This document shows, piece by piece, positions 1 through 7,436 of a stretch of DNA of 22,446 nucleotides (within the stretch, counting starts at the first letter, position 1; the number at the start of each line of letters is the position of its first letter). The notes under the pieces are model-generated. The model ran no database searches. It saw nothing but the letters and a program-made list of their open reading frames with translations, and was not told the origin of the DNA. Position numbers and translations under genes: made by a program. Origin of the DNA: JBFXCK01 sp050182275 (GTDB lineage Bacteria > Pseudomonadota > Alphaproteobacteria > SHNJ01); NCBI GenBank assembly GCA_050182275.1, contig JBFXCK010000019.1, positions 1 through 22,446 of the forward strand. The letters are read 5' to 3'.

Positions 1-540
1 CCCGGCCACGTTATCGAAGTCGATAAAAAATTATTGCTGGTAGTCCGCGTCGAGCACCGCACCCCCGGCAATTTGCGCGCTTTCGTGCAGGTCGAAGCCA
101 AAGACGTGCAATCGGGCACCAAGCGCGATTTCCGCTTCAGTTCAACCGAAATGGTCGAGCGCGCCTTCATCGAGGAGATTCCCTATCAATATCTTTATAA
201 TGACGGCGAAGTGTATACTTTTATGAATAACGAAAATTACGAGCAAATCACTATCAACCGCGATTTCCTGGGCGATTCGGTCGATTTTCTGCAAGATAAT
301 ATGACGGTCGATATTTCCATGCATGAAGGCAAACCGATCTCCATTGTTTTGCCCGAAACCGTAGTGATGGAAATTGTCGAATCCGAACCCGTGGTCAAAG
401 GCCAAACCGCCGCCGGCGGCTATAAGCCCGCGAAATTGTCGAACGGCATCCGCGTGATGGTGCCGCCCTTTGTCGCCAGCGGCGAAAAAGTAGTGGTCAA
501 TACCGTTACCCGCGAATATGTCGAGCGGTTCAAAGGCTAA
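1..540 (+). CDS. efp: Elongation factor P, 5'-truncated by the window edge
   Basis: EF-P binds the ribosome between the P and E sites and rescues stalling at consecutive prolines. The reading frame is open from base 1; 179 residues are visible. An ungapped alignment to remembered E. coli EF-P (188 residues) places visible residue 1 at about E. coli residue 11, so roughly ten N-terminal residues lie outside the window. Family features seen are the YLYNDGE...FMNNENYEQI block of the middle domain and the C-terminal run with VKGQTA, KPAKLSNG, VPPFV, GEKV and the ending YVERF. The domain-I tip loop reads TPGNLRAF, so Asn (codon 70-72) sits where E. coli has the modified Lys34; see findings. The stop overlaps the next ATG (TAATG), suggesting translational coupling to the suhB-like gene. 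Family assignment is secure. Confidence 0.96.
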   Translation, partial: PGHVIEVDKKLLLVVRVEHRTPGNLRAFVQVEAKDVQSGTKRDFRFSSTEMVERAFIEEIPYQYLYNDGEVYTFMNNENYEQITINRDFLGDSVDFLQDNMTVDISMHEGKPISIVLPETVVMEIVESEPVVKGQTAAGGYKPAKLSNGIRVMVPPFVASGEKVVVNTVTREYVERFKG

Positions 541-1325
541 TGGGTCAGCCCTCTCCCCTTATGACCGTGATCGAGGCGGCGGCGCGTAAAGCCGCCCGCA
601 GCGTTTTGCGCGATTTTAATGAGGTTGAGCATTTGCAAGTCTCGCGCAAAGGCACGGCCGATTTTGTCACTGCCGCCGATAAAAAATGCGAAGACACGCT
701 CCGTCATGAATTGCTAAAGGCGCGCCCCACTTTTGGCTGGTTGGGCGAAGAAACTGGCGAAGTAAAGGGTGATGGCGAACACCGGTTTATCGTCGATCCG
801 ATTGACGGCACGCATAATTTTATGCATGGCATTCCGCATTTTGCGATGTCGATCGGGGTTGAGCAAAATGGTGAAATTATCGCCGCCCTGGTTTATCAGC
901 CTTTATTGGATGAGCGTTATTGGGCGGAAAAAGGCAAAGGCGCTTTTTTAAATCAGCGCCGCCTGAAAGTTTCGGCGCGCGATAAAATCGAAGATTGCAT
1001 TTTGGCGCTTGGCTATGTCGAAGATGAACCGGCCTATCTTGACCGGGTTTTCCCCCTTTATGTAAGGCGCGGCATGCGCTCGATGGGTTCGGGCACCTTG
1101 GATATGGCCTATGTAGCAGCGGGGCGCTTTGATGGGATGTGGATCAGGAAATTCTACCCCTGGGATGTTGCGGCCGGGCAATTGCTGGTTAAGGAAGCCG
1201 GAGGCATGATTAGCGAAATCAACGGCGGCCCCATTACGCCTGTCAGTTCCAGCGTGATCGCCGCCAATAAGGCGGTTTACCCGCAATTATTGGAAATGAT
1301 AAGGCCAGATTCGAAAACCGATTGA
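540..1325 (+). CDS. suhB: Inositol-1-monophosphatase family protein (SuhB-like)
   Basis: A 261-residue member of the Mg2+-dependent inositol monophosphatase/FBPase superfamily, which hydrolyses phosphate monoesters; bacterial SuhB also acts in rRNA transcription. Metal-binding motifs are visible: GEE at 69-71, DPIDGTHNF at 86-94 (Asp86 and Asp89 are expected ligands) and PWDVAAG at 207-213 with Asp209. Length is typical. The ATG at 540 overlaps the efp stop; an in-frame ATG at 561 (MTVIEAA...) would also leave a complete domain, so the start is uncertain by seven codons. The efp-suhB order and overlap suggest one transcript. The substrate is not readable from sequence; CysQ-type or histidinol-phosphatase-type activity cannot be excluded, but the motif pattern fits SuhB best. 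Confidence 0.9.
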   Translation: MGQPSPLMTVIEAAARKAARSVLRDFNEVEHLQVSRKGTADFVTAADKKCEDTLRHELLKARPTFGWLGEETGEVKGDGEHRFIVDPIDGTHNFMHGIPHFAMSIGVEQNGEIIAALVYQPLLDERYWAEKGKGAFLNQRRLKVSARDKIEDCILALGYVEDEPAYLDRVFPLYVRRGMRSMGSGTLDMAYVAAGRFDGMWIRKFYPWDVAAGQLLVKEAGGMISEINGGPITPVSSSVIAANKAVYPQLLEMIRPDSKTD

Positions 1326-1378
1326 GGCAGGGCTCCGCTTTTGCTACGCTGTTCCGGTTGAAAAACGCAGGAGTTAGT

Positions 1379-2272
1379 TTGGTACTTAATTTACGTCCTT
1401 TATTGCTTGCCGCCTGTCTTTTGGGAACGCTTGGCGTTTTTCCGGCCTATGCGGCTATGAATAACGTAGCGGTTGATCAAGATGTATTGAATTCCTTGGG
1501 CCAGCCCCCCAATACCGCTTCTTTGTATATCGCTTGGCGCCAGGGCGGCTCGGCCCAGCCGGAAAGGGTTGGCGGTTATTATCCGTTTTCTCCCGAATAT
1601 CCGGAACGTGGCGTTACTTCGGCTTTGCAAGCGCCCCCTAGCCATATGCCGAAAAGCCGCGTAATTCCGGCCTCGAAAGCCAAGCCAGGCGGCGTATTTT
1701 CTGAAATTACGCCGGCAATGGCTCAAGCTACCCGTATGCCGGAAAGCCGCGTGATGTGGGAATCCATGCCGCTTATGCCGCCCAAGGGCTATGGCATGGG
1801 AATGCCGAAACCTAAACGCAACGCCGATAATTGGCCCACTTTGCCCAGCCGCGTAATTAGCGTGGCGCCCTATGGCTATGATCAAAATTTACGGCCGGAA
1901 CGCAACCTGGCTAATGAATGGGGCCACCGCCGGGTCGATGGCATGCCGGGCATGGAAATGCCGGGGGGCAGCGTGACCGCCATTAAATTCGAATTTGGTG
2001 AAACCGATTTGCCCGATGGCGCGATTGAAAAATTGAAAACCGCCGCCAATGAAATCAAAAATGGCAATGGCCGCGCGCAATTATTCGGTTATGCCTCGGC
2101 CGAGGGCCAGGATTTAAGCCGCGTGCGCCGCACCGCCTATAGCCGCGTTTTGGCGGTGCGCAACGCCTTAATTCAAATGGGCATCGCCGGCGCGCAGCTT
2201 AGCGTCAAGGCCATGGGCATCGCAACCGATAATGGCCCGCCCGATAGGGTAGATGTGGCGGTTGGCCGTTAA
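1379..2272 (+). CDS. Exported OmpA-domain protein with Met/Pro-rich linker
   Basis: About 297 residues. I prefer the TTG at 1379 because AGGAG at 1369-1373 lies just upstream and the product then opens with a clean signal peptide (MVLNLRPLLLAACLL..., probable cleavage after AYA). A longer frame from TTG 1322 overlaps the suhB stop but has no good ribosome site. The mature protein has a long low-complexity middle rich in Met and Pro with recurring M/L-P-x-SRV units, then a C-terminal OmpA/MotB-like domain (about the last 105 residues) with the NGPPDRVDV segment that corresponds to the peptidoglycan-binding NxxxDRRVE motif. Such proteins usually sit in the periplasm or outer membrane and contact peptidoglycan. 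No beta-barrel or lipobox is evident. It probably follows efp-suhB on the same transcript. Its specific role is unknown. Confidence 0.8.
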   Translation: MVLNLRPLLLAACLLGTLGVFPAYAAMNNVAVDQDVLNSLGQPPNTASLYIAWRQGGSAQPERVGGYYPFSPEYPERGVTSALQAPPSHMPKSRVIPASKAKPGGVFSEITPAMAQATRMPESRVMWESMPLMPPKGYGMGMPKPKRNADNWPTLPSRVISVAPYGYDQNLRPERNLANEWGHRRVDGMPGMEMPGGSVTAIKFEFGETDLPDGAIEKLKTAANEIKNGNGRAQLFGYASAEGQDLSRVRRTAYSRVLAVRNALIQMGIAGAQLSVKAMGIATDNGPPDRVDVAVGR

Positions 2273-2752
2273 TTAGGCGGCGCGCTGAAGTTTGTTAAAT
2301 ATTATAACTGCAGCAATGGCGTTAGTTGGGTCAAGAGAAGGGGATGTGCCATATTTTTCTGTGGGAAGCGGGTAGGCGCGCTGTGCATTCACCGAAGGGG
2401 TAATGCCCCAATCCAGCAATTGCAGGTAAGCCGCTTCTGTTCCCACCCGGCCAAGCTGCATTTGAAAAGCCTCAATAAATAAAGTGTCCAAATACCCAAC
2501 GGAAGATTCGCTGTCTTTTAGCTCGGCATCGGCTTCGATCGCTTGTTTCAGCGCTTGATGCACAATGGGGGATTGGTGAGTCATGCCCCCGGTTTTAATG
2601 CTGTGGGCAAATAATTCGATAAGCGGAACTGCTTCTTCATAGGGAAGATGAGTTTCCCCCTGTGCTAATTCGGTTGTAATTTTTTCTGCATGATGCAAGG
2701 CATCGTCAAGATTCATTTCTTGAGCGGTTGGCGCTGTGGAAACTATACTCAT
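2273..2752 (-). CDS. Unrecognised 159-residue protein
   Basis: I do not recognise this family. The start is set at the ATG at 2752 (MSIVSTAPTAQEMNLDD...), which has GGAGGG at the right distance; the frame extends upstream only to a TTG at 2776 without such support. The protein has no signal peptide or membrane segment and no cysteines. It looks mostly helical and acidic in its middle part (AELKDSESS), with a short hydrophobic helix near the C terminus (NAIAAVIIFNKL). Its stop abuts the stop of the convergent OmpA-domain gene with no spacer. It lies 60 bases downstream of the ABC exporter on the same strand and may share its transcript. Codon use resembles its neighbours, and the good ribosome site argues that it is real. 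Confidence 0.72.
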   Translation of the reverse strand: MSIVSTAPTAQEMNLDDALHHAEKITTELAQGETHLPYEEAVPLIELFAHSIKTGGMTHQSPIVHQALKQAIEADAELKDSESSVGYLDTLFIEAFQMQLGRVGTEAAYLQLLDWGITPSVNAQRAYPLPTEKYGTSPSLDPTNAIAAVIIFNKLQRAA

Positions 2753-2812
2753 GTAACCCTCCGTTATTTTTGGCAAAGAGGGCTTTGTATAGGAATTCCG
2801 GCTTTAAAACAA

Positions 2813-4561
2813 TCAGCTCGCTTCGCGCTGCAGCAATTGCGGCAATTCCCGCAAATCAAGGATTTCCGCCGGTTTTCCTTGGTGGGTTAATTTTCCATGC
2901 TCTAACACCATTATACGATCGGCGTTTCTTAAGGTGCTTAAGCGGTGGGTAATGACCAAAGTCGTGCGTTTTTGCATTAATTTATAGAGCGCTTGCTGAA
3001 CCAAGCTTTCATTTTCCTGATCCAATTGGCTGGTGGCTTCATCCAGCAAAAGAATCGGCGGGTTGCGCAAAATTGCGCGGGCAATCGAAATCCGCTGACG
3101 CTGCCCGCCCGATAGGCGCACCCCTTTTTCGCCGACAAAAGTATCAAGCCCTTCCGGAAGGCGGGGCAAGAATTCATCAATTAAGGCGGCGGCACAGGCA
3201 TGGCGCAACTCATCTTCATTTGCTTCGGGCCGTCCGTATAAAATGTTCTCGCGCAAACTGGTGGAGAAAATCACCGGGTCTTGGCTGACCAGGCCGATGG
3301 ATTTGCGCAATTCTTGCGGCAAAATATTTTTGCAATCAATGCCGTCGATTAAAATTTGGCCTTGCGCCGGATCATAAAAGCGCAAGAGTAATTGAAAAAT
3401 GGTGGTCTTGCCGCTGCCCGACGGGCCGATGATGCCCAATTGCTCGCCGGTCTTAACCGTGAAATTGATATTTTGCAAAATCAAATGGCCGGGGCGGGCC
3501 GGATAAGTAAAACTCACTTCTTTAAATTCAATCTCGCCGCGATGGGGCAGCGGCAAAGCCACCGGATTAAGCGTGACAATCACAGGTGCGGTGTCAAGCA
3601 GCTCGATGATGCGTTCAGTTGAGCCGGCGGCGCGCTGCAATTCGCCGGTGATTTCAGATAAGGCCGCAACCGAGCCCGCTACCACTACGGCATAGAAAAC
3701 AAATGCCGCCAATTCCCCGCCGCTTAAGGTTCCTTCAATCACGCTATAGGCGCCCAGCCACAACACAATCGCAATTGCGCCCAGCACCAGGCCGATTAAT
3801 AGGGAAGAAAGCAAAGCCCGCAACCGCGTCCGGCTGAGCGCGGCGTCGAAGGCGCGCTCCACCCGCTGACTAAAATGCGCTTGATCAATTGCTTCATGGG
3901 TAAAAGCCTGTACGGTTTTAATGAAATGCAGGCTTTCATCCAGGTAAACCGATACATCGGCAATGCGGTCTTGCGCCAGGCGGGAAAGTTTCCGCACCTT
4001 CCGGCCAAGGAAAATCAAAGGAATCAGCACCAGGGGCGCCACCAATAGCACCAGGCCGGTCAATTTCGCGCTGGTGATAACCAGCATGCTGCCCGCACCC
4101 AGCAATAATAATCCATTGCGCAGCGCAATCGGCAAGCTGGTGCCGACCACGGTTTGAATTTGCGCAGCATCGGAAGTAAGGCGCGCCACAATTTCACCGG
4201 TTTTAGCGGTTTCAAAAAACGGCGCATCCAAGGTTAGCAAATGTTCATATAAAGCGCGTCTGATGCCGGCAATTACGCCTTCGCCGATCCGGTTGACAAA
4301 ATAAAGCCGGGCGAATCCCGCCATCGCCAAAACCACAATAATCGCCAGCAAGGTTAGAAAAACAATATTGATATGGGCAGTATTGGCGCTGCTTAATCCT
4401 TGATCGACCACATTGCGCAAGCCCATGCCGAAAGCCAGCACCGCGCCCGATGAAACCATAATCGCCAGGCTTGCGAAAAAAATATCGCTGCGGTAGGGGC
4501 GGATGAAGGGCCATAATTGCCGCAACATCCCGATTCTTTGAATGGGCAAATGATCGGCCAT
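2813..4561 (-). CDS. ABC exporter, fused permease and ATPase (MsbA-like)
   Basis: A 582-residue half-transporter of the ABCB/MsbA type; it should dimerise in the inner membrane and export a hydrophobic or amphipathic substrate using ATP. About six hydrophobic segments lie near residues 26-50, 66-88, 143-165, 167-187, 250-272 and 283-303. The nucleotide-binding domain is complete: Walker A GPSGSGKTT 379-387, Q-loop Gln427, signature LSGGQ 483-487, Walker B ILLLDE 503-508 and H-loop His539. The D-loop reads SQLD where SALD is commoner. The ATG at 4561 lies 4 bases beyond the cyaY stop, so the two are probably co-transcribed. It resembles the alphaproteobacterial MsbA-related subfamily rather than a proven lipid A flippase; the substrate is unknown. 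Confidence 0.92.
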   Translation of the reverse strand: MADHLPIQRIGMLRQLWPFIRPYRSDIFFASLAIMVSSGAVLAFGMGLRNVVDQGLSSANTAHINIVFLTLLAIIVVLAMAGFARLYFVNRIGEGVIAGIRRALYEHLLTLDAPFFETAKTGEIVARLTSDAAQIQTVVGTSLPIALRNGLLLLGAGSMLVITSAKLTGLVLLVAPLVLIPLIFLGRKVRKLSRLAQDRIADVSVYLDESLHFIKTVQAFTHEAIDQAHFSQRVERAFDAALSRTRLRALLSSLLIGLVLGAIAIVLWLGAYSVIEGTLSGGELAAFVFYAVVVAGSVAALSEITGELQRAAGSTERIIELLDTAPVIVTLNPVALPLPHRGEIEFKEVSFTYPARPGHLILQNINFTVKTGEQLGIIGPSGSGKTTIFQLLLRFYDPAQGQILIDGIDCKNILPQELRKSIGLVSQDPVIFSTSLRENILYGRPEANEDELRHACAAALIDEFLPRLPEGLDTFVGEKGVRLSGGQRQRISIARAILRNPPILLLDEATSQLDQENESLVQQALYKLMQKRTTLVITHRLSTLRNADRIMVLEHGKLTHQGKPAEILDLRELPQLLQREAS

Positions 4562-4565
4562 TATT

Positions 4566-4883
4566 TCAAACTTTGCTAAAGGGGGGAGAGGGGGTTAGTT
4601 CCGCATTCAAGCGGTCGACTAAACTTATTTTATCAGCGCGGGTCGAAATCCAATCTTGGCTGGCCTCATCGAAGGCGTAATGGGAAGCGCCGCTTTGGGG
4701 GGAAGAGAGCCAAATTTGCTGGTTCGGCAAATGGCGGTTTAAAAGATAGGTTGCGCCACTATCCAGGATAATGGTTAAAACCCCGTCTTTCAGGTCGATA
4801 TCGGCTTTTAAGCCCGCTTCCGCCTGCTGAAACAGCCGGTTTAGGGCCTTTTCAGCCAGTAAGGGGAAGTTTTTTTGATTCAT
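4566..4883 (-). CDS. cyaY: Frataxin-like iron donor protein CyaY
   Basis: A 105-residue member of the frataxin/CyaY family, which binds iron through an acidic first helix and modulates Fe-S cluster assembly at IscS-IscU. Conserved features are the helix-strand start (FPLLAEKALNRLF...DIDLKDGVLTI), the beta-sheet core LNRHLPNQQIWLSSP and the SGASHYAFD...DWI strand that in E. coli reads GGYHFD...EWI. Length matches bacterial CyaY. The acidic ridge of helix 1 seems thin compared with E. coli (few Asp or Glu in the first 28 residues). The ATG at 4883 has AAGGG upstream. It is divergent from rpmE and leads into the ABC exporter gene 4 bases downstream. The assignment rests on fold-level similarity over a short protein, so it is good but not absolute. 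Confidence 0.87.
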   Translation of the reverse strand: MNQKNFPLLAEKALNRLFQQAEAGLKADIDLKDGVLTIILDSGATYLLNRHLPNQQIWLSSPQSGASHYAFDEASQDWISTRADKISLVDRLNAELTPSPPFSKV

Positions 4884-4956
4884 AGCCCTTGCCTATCAAG
4901 GCTTTTGCCGCTATACAAGCCCTTTCGTACAGGCAATAAAAGCGCTAGAGGCAGCT

Positions 4957-5241
4957 ATGAAACCGAACATTCATCCCGACTATCATGAAATCACCGTTGT
5001 TTTGACGGATGGCACCAGTTATCAAACCCGCTCTACCTGGGGCAAGGCGGGCGATACTTTGCGCCTGGAAGTCGACCGTAAATCCCACCCCGCCTATACT
5101 GGCGGCGCGCAAAGACTGGTTGATACCGGCGGCCAATTGGCCCGCTTTAACAAGCGCTTTGCTTCGCTGGGCGTTAATTCCGCCAATTCGCTGCAAGAGG
5201 CGCCCAAGGCCAAGCCGGCTGCAAAACCAGCGGCGAAATAG
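4957..5241 (+). CDS. rpmE: 50S ribosomal protein L31, cysteine-free form
   Basis: Ribosomal protein L31 bridges the large and small subunits. The 94-residue product carries the alphaproteobacterial L31 pattern: HPDYHEITVVLTDGTSY, TRSTWGK.GDTLRLEVD, HPAYTGG.QRLVDTGG and F.KRF. It has no cysteines, so it is the zinc-independent (C-minus) form. After the globular core (about residue 73) there is a basic Ala/Lys/Pro tail ending AKPAAKPAAK, of a kind common on alphaproteobacterial ribosomal proteins. The ATG at 4957 has AGAGG upstream. A strong intrinsic terminator follows at 5267-5293, so this is a single-gene unit or the end of one. It is divergent from cyaY across 73 bases. Confidence 0.94.
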   Translation: MKPNIHPDYHEITVVLTDGTSYQTRSTWGKAGDTLRLEVDRKSHPAYTGGAQRLVDTGGQLARFNKRFASLGVNSANSLQEAPKAKPAAKPAAK

Positions 5242-5266
5242 CTTCTTTCAGGCTTAAGCGCTATCA

Positions 5267-5293
5267 AAGCCCTACTAGCAGTAGGGCTTTTTG
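5267..5293 (+). terminator. Intrinsic terminator after rpmE
   Basis: AAGCCCTAC (5267-5275), a 5-base loop TAGCA and the exact reverse complement GTAGGGCTT (5281-5289) form a 9-bp stem followed by T residues. It lies 25 bases after the rpmE stop and separates it from the heat-shock-like gene. Confidence 0.9.
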
Positions 5294-5312
5294 CGTTTGC
5301 GAAGCCTATCTA

Positions 5313-5340
5313 TTGACATTGATGGCCATTCTTGTATTTC
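5313..5340 (+). promoter_or_regulatory. Possible promoter for the small heat-shock-like gene
   Basis: A perfect TTGACA -35 hexamer lies at 5313-5318 just after the rpmE terminator. No good -10 follows: TATTTC (16-base spacer) or ATTTCT (17-base spacer) are the best matches. No convincing heat-shock sigma-factor consensus is visible. A promoter is expected here because the preceding gene is terminated, but the exact site is uncertain. Confidence 0.3.
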
Positions 5341-5376
5341 TTGCAGCAACGAGACCGGGTGGTTCTGGTTTCCTGT

Positions 5377-5388
5377 CCTTTGCAAAGG
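5377..5388 (+). promoter_or_regulatory. Palindrome overlapping the ribosome-binding site
   Basis: CCTTTGCAAAGG is a perfect 12-base palindrome whose right half contains the AAAGG Shine-Dalgarno of the ATG at 5395. In RNA it could form a 4-bp CCTT/AAGG stem with a TGCA loop and hide the ribosome site, as RNA thermometers do before small heat-shock genes. It is short, so function is only a suggestion. Confidence 0.3.
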
Positions 5389-5394
5389 GTGCTG

Positions 5395-5829
5395 ATGGGG
5401 TTCTATCCTCTATCGCGCTGGTTGCGCTCAAGGCAGTTGTTGACGGACTCAGGTTACGGCCTGGGCGATAAGACCCTTTATCCCCCTTTTTCCCTTGAAC
5501 GGTTAAGTGATTCGGCTTTTTGCCTCGCCGTTGAAATGCCCTGCGCGCCCGAGCCTTTGGTTGATATTCATCTCGAAGGCACGGTGCTGGTGATCACCGC
5601 CAAACCGGTGGATTCCTCGGCTGCGCCTTGCGAATATTTATTTTATTTGACCGCCGCCTGCCGCCTGGCTGGCGCCAGCTTTAACGAGGGATTTTTGAAC
5701 ATCGATTTAGTCACCGAAGAGCCCTGGCTGCAACGTGAAGCATCACAATTGCTGCAGGCGCATAGTGTCAGGTGTTTACACCGCCGCGAATACAACGTTA
5801 TATCAATGCCACAACAACAGGTGGCTTAA
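5395..5829 (+). CDS. Divergent small heat-shock protein (Hsp20/IbpA-like)
   Basis: 144 residues from the ATG at 5395, chosen because AAAGGG lies just upstream; the open frame reaches back to TTG 5332. Hsp20 proteins are ATP-independent holdases of the cytoplasm. The match is to the alpha-crystallin domain: YPPFSLERLSDSAFCLAVEM corresponds to the family opening YPPYNIE...YRI, EGTVLVITAKP to the central strand pair, and GASFNEGFLNIDL to the A-x-x-x-N-G-x-L block. Divergence is high: the usual glycine-rich loop is reduced, six or so residues are cysteine or unusual aromatics, and I see no clear C-terminal I-x-I anchor (the nearest is NVISM). The Shine-Dalgarno overlaps a perfect palindrome (see findings). 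It probably heads a transcript with the DUF2892 gene 26 bases downstream. A degenerate or repurposed member is possible. Confidence 0.68.
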   Translation: MGFYPLSRWLRSRQLLTDSGYGLGDKTLYPPFSLERLSDSAFCLAVEMPCAPEPLVDIHLEGTVLVITAKPVDSSAAPCEYLFYLTAACRLAGASFNEGFLNIDLVTEEPWLQREASQLLQAHSVRCLHRREYNVISMPQQQVA

Positions 5830-5855
5830 GTTTTTTAATTTTTAAGGAGAAAAAG

Positions 5856-6077
5856 ATGGACAAGAATGTCGGACAAATCGACCGTATGCTGCGCTTAGTT
5901 TTGGGCGTTTTGATTTTTGGATTTTTCATGTCAATGCCGGGCGCCGAGAAATGGATCGCAATTTTGGGCTTGCTGTTAATCGCCTCCGGCCTCTTGGGCC
6001 AATGCATGCTTTACCGCATATTGGGATTTAACTCTTGCAAGTTTGATAAAAAGCCTCCGCAAACGCCCCCTGTTTAA
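5856..6077 (+). CDS. DUF2892 small inner-membrane protein
   Basis: A 73-residue protein with the DUF2892 (YgaP-like membrane domain) pattern: an N-terminal NVGQIDRMLRLVLGVLI segment, then two membrane-spanning stretches (about 12-27 and 33-50) and the closing CMLYRILGFNSCK with two conserved-looking cysteines (50 and 61). The function is unknown for most members; some are fused to or lie beside rhodanese domains, but no rhodanese gene is seen here. The ATG at 5856 has an excellent AAGGAG. The stop is followed 3 bases later by the ATG of the symporter gene, which suggests coupled expression. Family assignment is good; function is not known. Confidence 0.85.
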   Translation: MDKNVGQIDRMLRLVLGVLIFGFFMSMPGAEKWIAILGLLLIASGLLGQCMLYRILGFNSCKFDKKPPQTPPV

Positions 6078-6080
6078 TAG

Positions 6081-7436
6081 ATGGATTATAATTATACTGC
6101 GCTGGGGTTTTTATTTTATACCGTCATTCTGATCAGCATTATCTGGATTTCTTCACGCCGTTCTTCGGCTAGCGCTTTTTTAATCGCTGAACGTAAAGTC
6201 GGCACTTTTCGCACTCTCGCCTCATTGGTGGCGGGAATGCGCGATGGTGCGGGGTTGGCGGCTTGGATATCGCTCGCTTATCTGTATGGTTTTGGCACTT
6301 TTTCGATGACGGTGGGGCTAAGCTGCGCCCTTCTTATTCTGGCGATATTTGCGCCTACTTTGCGGCGATTGGGGGAAGAGCGCGGTTATTTATCCATCAC
6401 CGATGTAATCCGCGATTATGTCGGCTCGCGCACCGCCCAAGCTACATCTTTCATTATTCTAGTCACCGCTTTTTTAATTGCGGCCGCTCAATTGTATGTT
6501 GCCGGGCGATTGCTGGGTGATATTGCAGGTGGCTCTTCCCAGGCGGGTATTTTCTTGGCCGCCTTCTTGGTTGCAGTCTATATAACTTTGGGTGGTTACC
6601 GCACCGTGACCGCAACCGATGTTTTCGAATTTTTGGTAATTATGTCGATTGCGGTTTTGCCTTTTTTAATCGGTTTACCCGATGGGGAAATGTTAGCACC
6701 TAAGGGCATAGCCATGCCGGCGGATATCAGTCTGAGCCTGACTCTAATCGCCTTTATGATCGTGTTATGTATTGGCGATGTATGGCAGCGGATTTTTTCT
6801 TCTCGCTCGGGTCAAACCGCTCGAAAAGGATTAATTATCGCGGTGCCAGTTTACGCTCTTATTAGCTTTGGCCTAATTTTAATTGGCTTTTCTTTACGTG
6901 AAATCTTGCCTACTGTTCCGGTCACCGATGTATTCTTTGCCGCTTTTACTACGCCGGCTATCGATGCGCCGTGGCGGGCTTTGTTAGCGGTATTCACTGT
7001 GGCCGCTACTTTATCGACGCTGGATACGCAAGTATTTTTATTTTCGTCGACCTTGCTTCGTTGGGTGCATAGCGCGAGAAAGCAGGATTTTTCCGATCAA
7101 CAGCAAGTGCGTTTCATGCGGCGGTCGGTATGGGCTTTATTGGCGGTATTGGTGATTCTTTCTTCATTAATTCAAAATATTATTGCCTATCTTTTCGGTG
7201 CTTGTACCTTGGTAACGATTTTGCTGCCGGTGGTAATATACGCATTGTTGAGTTTGCGCAAGCCCACCCTTATTCCCAAGCGCGATGAGGCGGTGTTTAT
7301 TATTTTGCTAGCGGTTGGCGCCCTTTATGCGGCGATGTTTATCGGCGGGGCTTTTGTCGATATGCGCTGGACAATATTTCCGGGGGCGCTGGCAACAGTC
7401 TTATTTCTTGCCGCCAAAACCAAAATCAAATTTTAA
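6081..7436 (+). CDS. Sodium:solute symporter family (SSS) transporter
   Basis: A 451-residue, very hydrophobic protein with about 12-13 membrane segments. The family signature is visible near residues 165-192 (AVYITLGGYRTVTATDVFEF), matching the SSS pattern around GG.....TD..Q. The N-terminal part (RKVGTFRTLASLVAGMRDGAGLAAWIS) fits the first unwound helix that forms the sodium and substrate site in this fold. Members import sugars, amino acids, vitamins or organic acids with Na+; the substrate cannot be read here, and there are no catabolic neighbours to guide it. It has no ribosome site of its own and starts 3 bases after the DUF2892 stop, so translation is probably coupled. Its stop overlaps that of the convergent purK (TTAA). 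Confidence 0.85.
   Translation: MDYNYTALGFLFYTVILISIIWISSRRSSASAFLIAERKVGTFRTLASLVAGMRDGAGLAAWISLAYLYGFGTFSMTVGLSCALLILAIFAPTLRRLGEERGYLSITDVIRDYVGSRTAQATSFIILVTAFLIAAAQLYVAGRLLGDIAGGSSQAGIFLAAFLVAVYITLGGYRTVTATDVFEFLVIMSIAVLPFLIGLPDGEMLAPKGIAMPADISLSLTLIAFMIVLCIGDVWQRIFSSRSGQTARKGLIIAVPVYALISFGLILIGFSLREILPTVPVTDVFFAAFTTPAIDAPWRALLAVFTVAATLSTLDTQVFLFSSTLLRWVHSARKQDFSDQQQVRFMRRSVWALLAVLVILSSLIQNIIAYLFGACTLVTILLPVVIYALLSLRKPTLIPKRDEAVFIILLAVGALYAAMFIGGAFVDMRWTIFPGALATVLFLAAKTKIKF

Noticed and set aside
948..1286. Minus-strand open frame of 112 codons inside the suhB-like gene
   Set aside because: It is antisense to a gene with clear catalytic motifs, has no ribosome site and no family resemblance.
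1400..1885. Minus-strand open frame of 161 codons inside the OmpA-domain gene
   Set aside because: It arises from the biased codons of the low-complexity linker; composition is His/Arg-rich and it has no recognisable domain or ribosome site.
4884..4956. TTGCCG ... TACAGG as an rpmE promoter, and the short CCTTG/CAAGG repeat in the same gap
   Set aside because: Both hexamers are poor matches and the 5-base repeat is too short to separate from chance.
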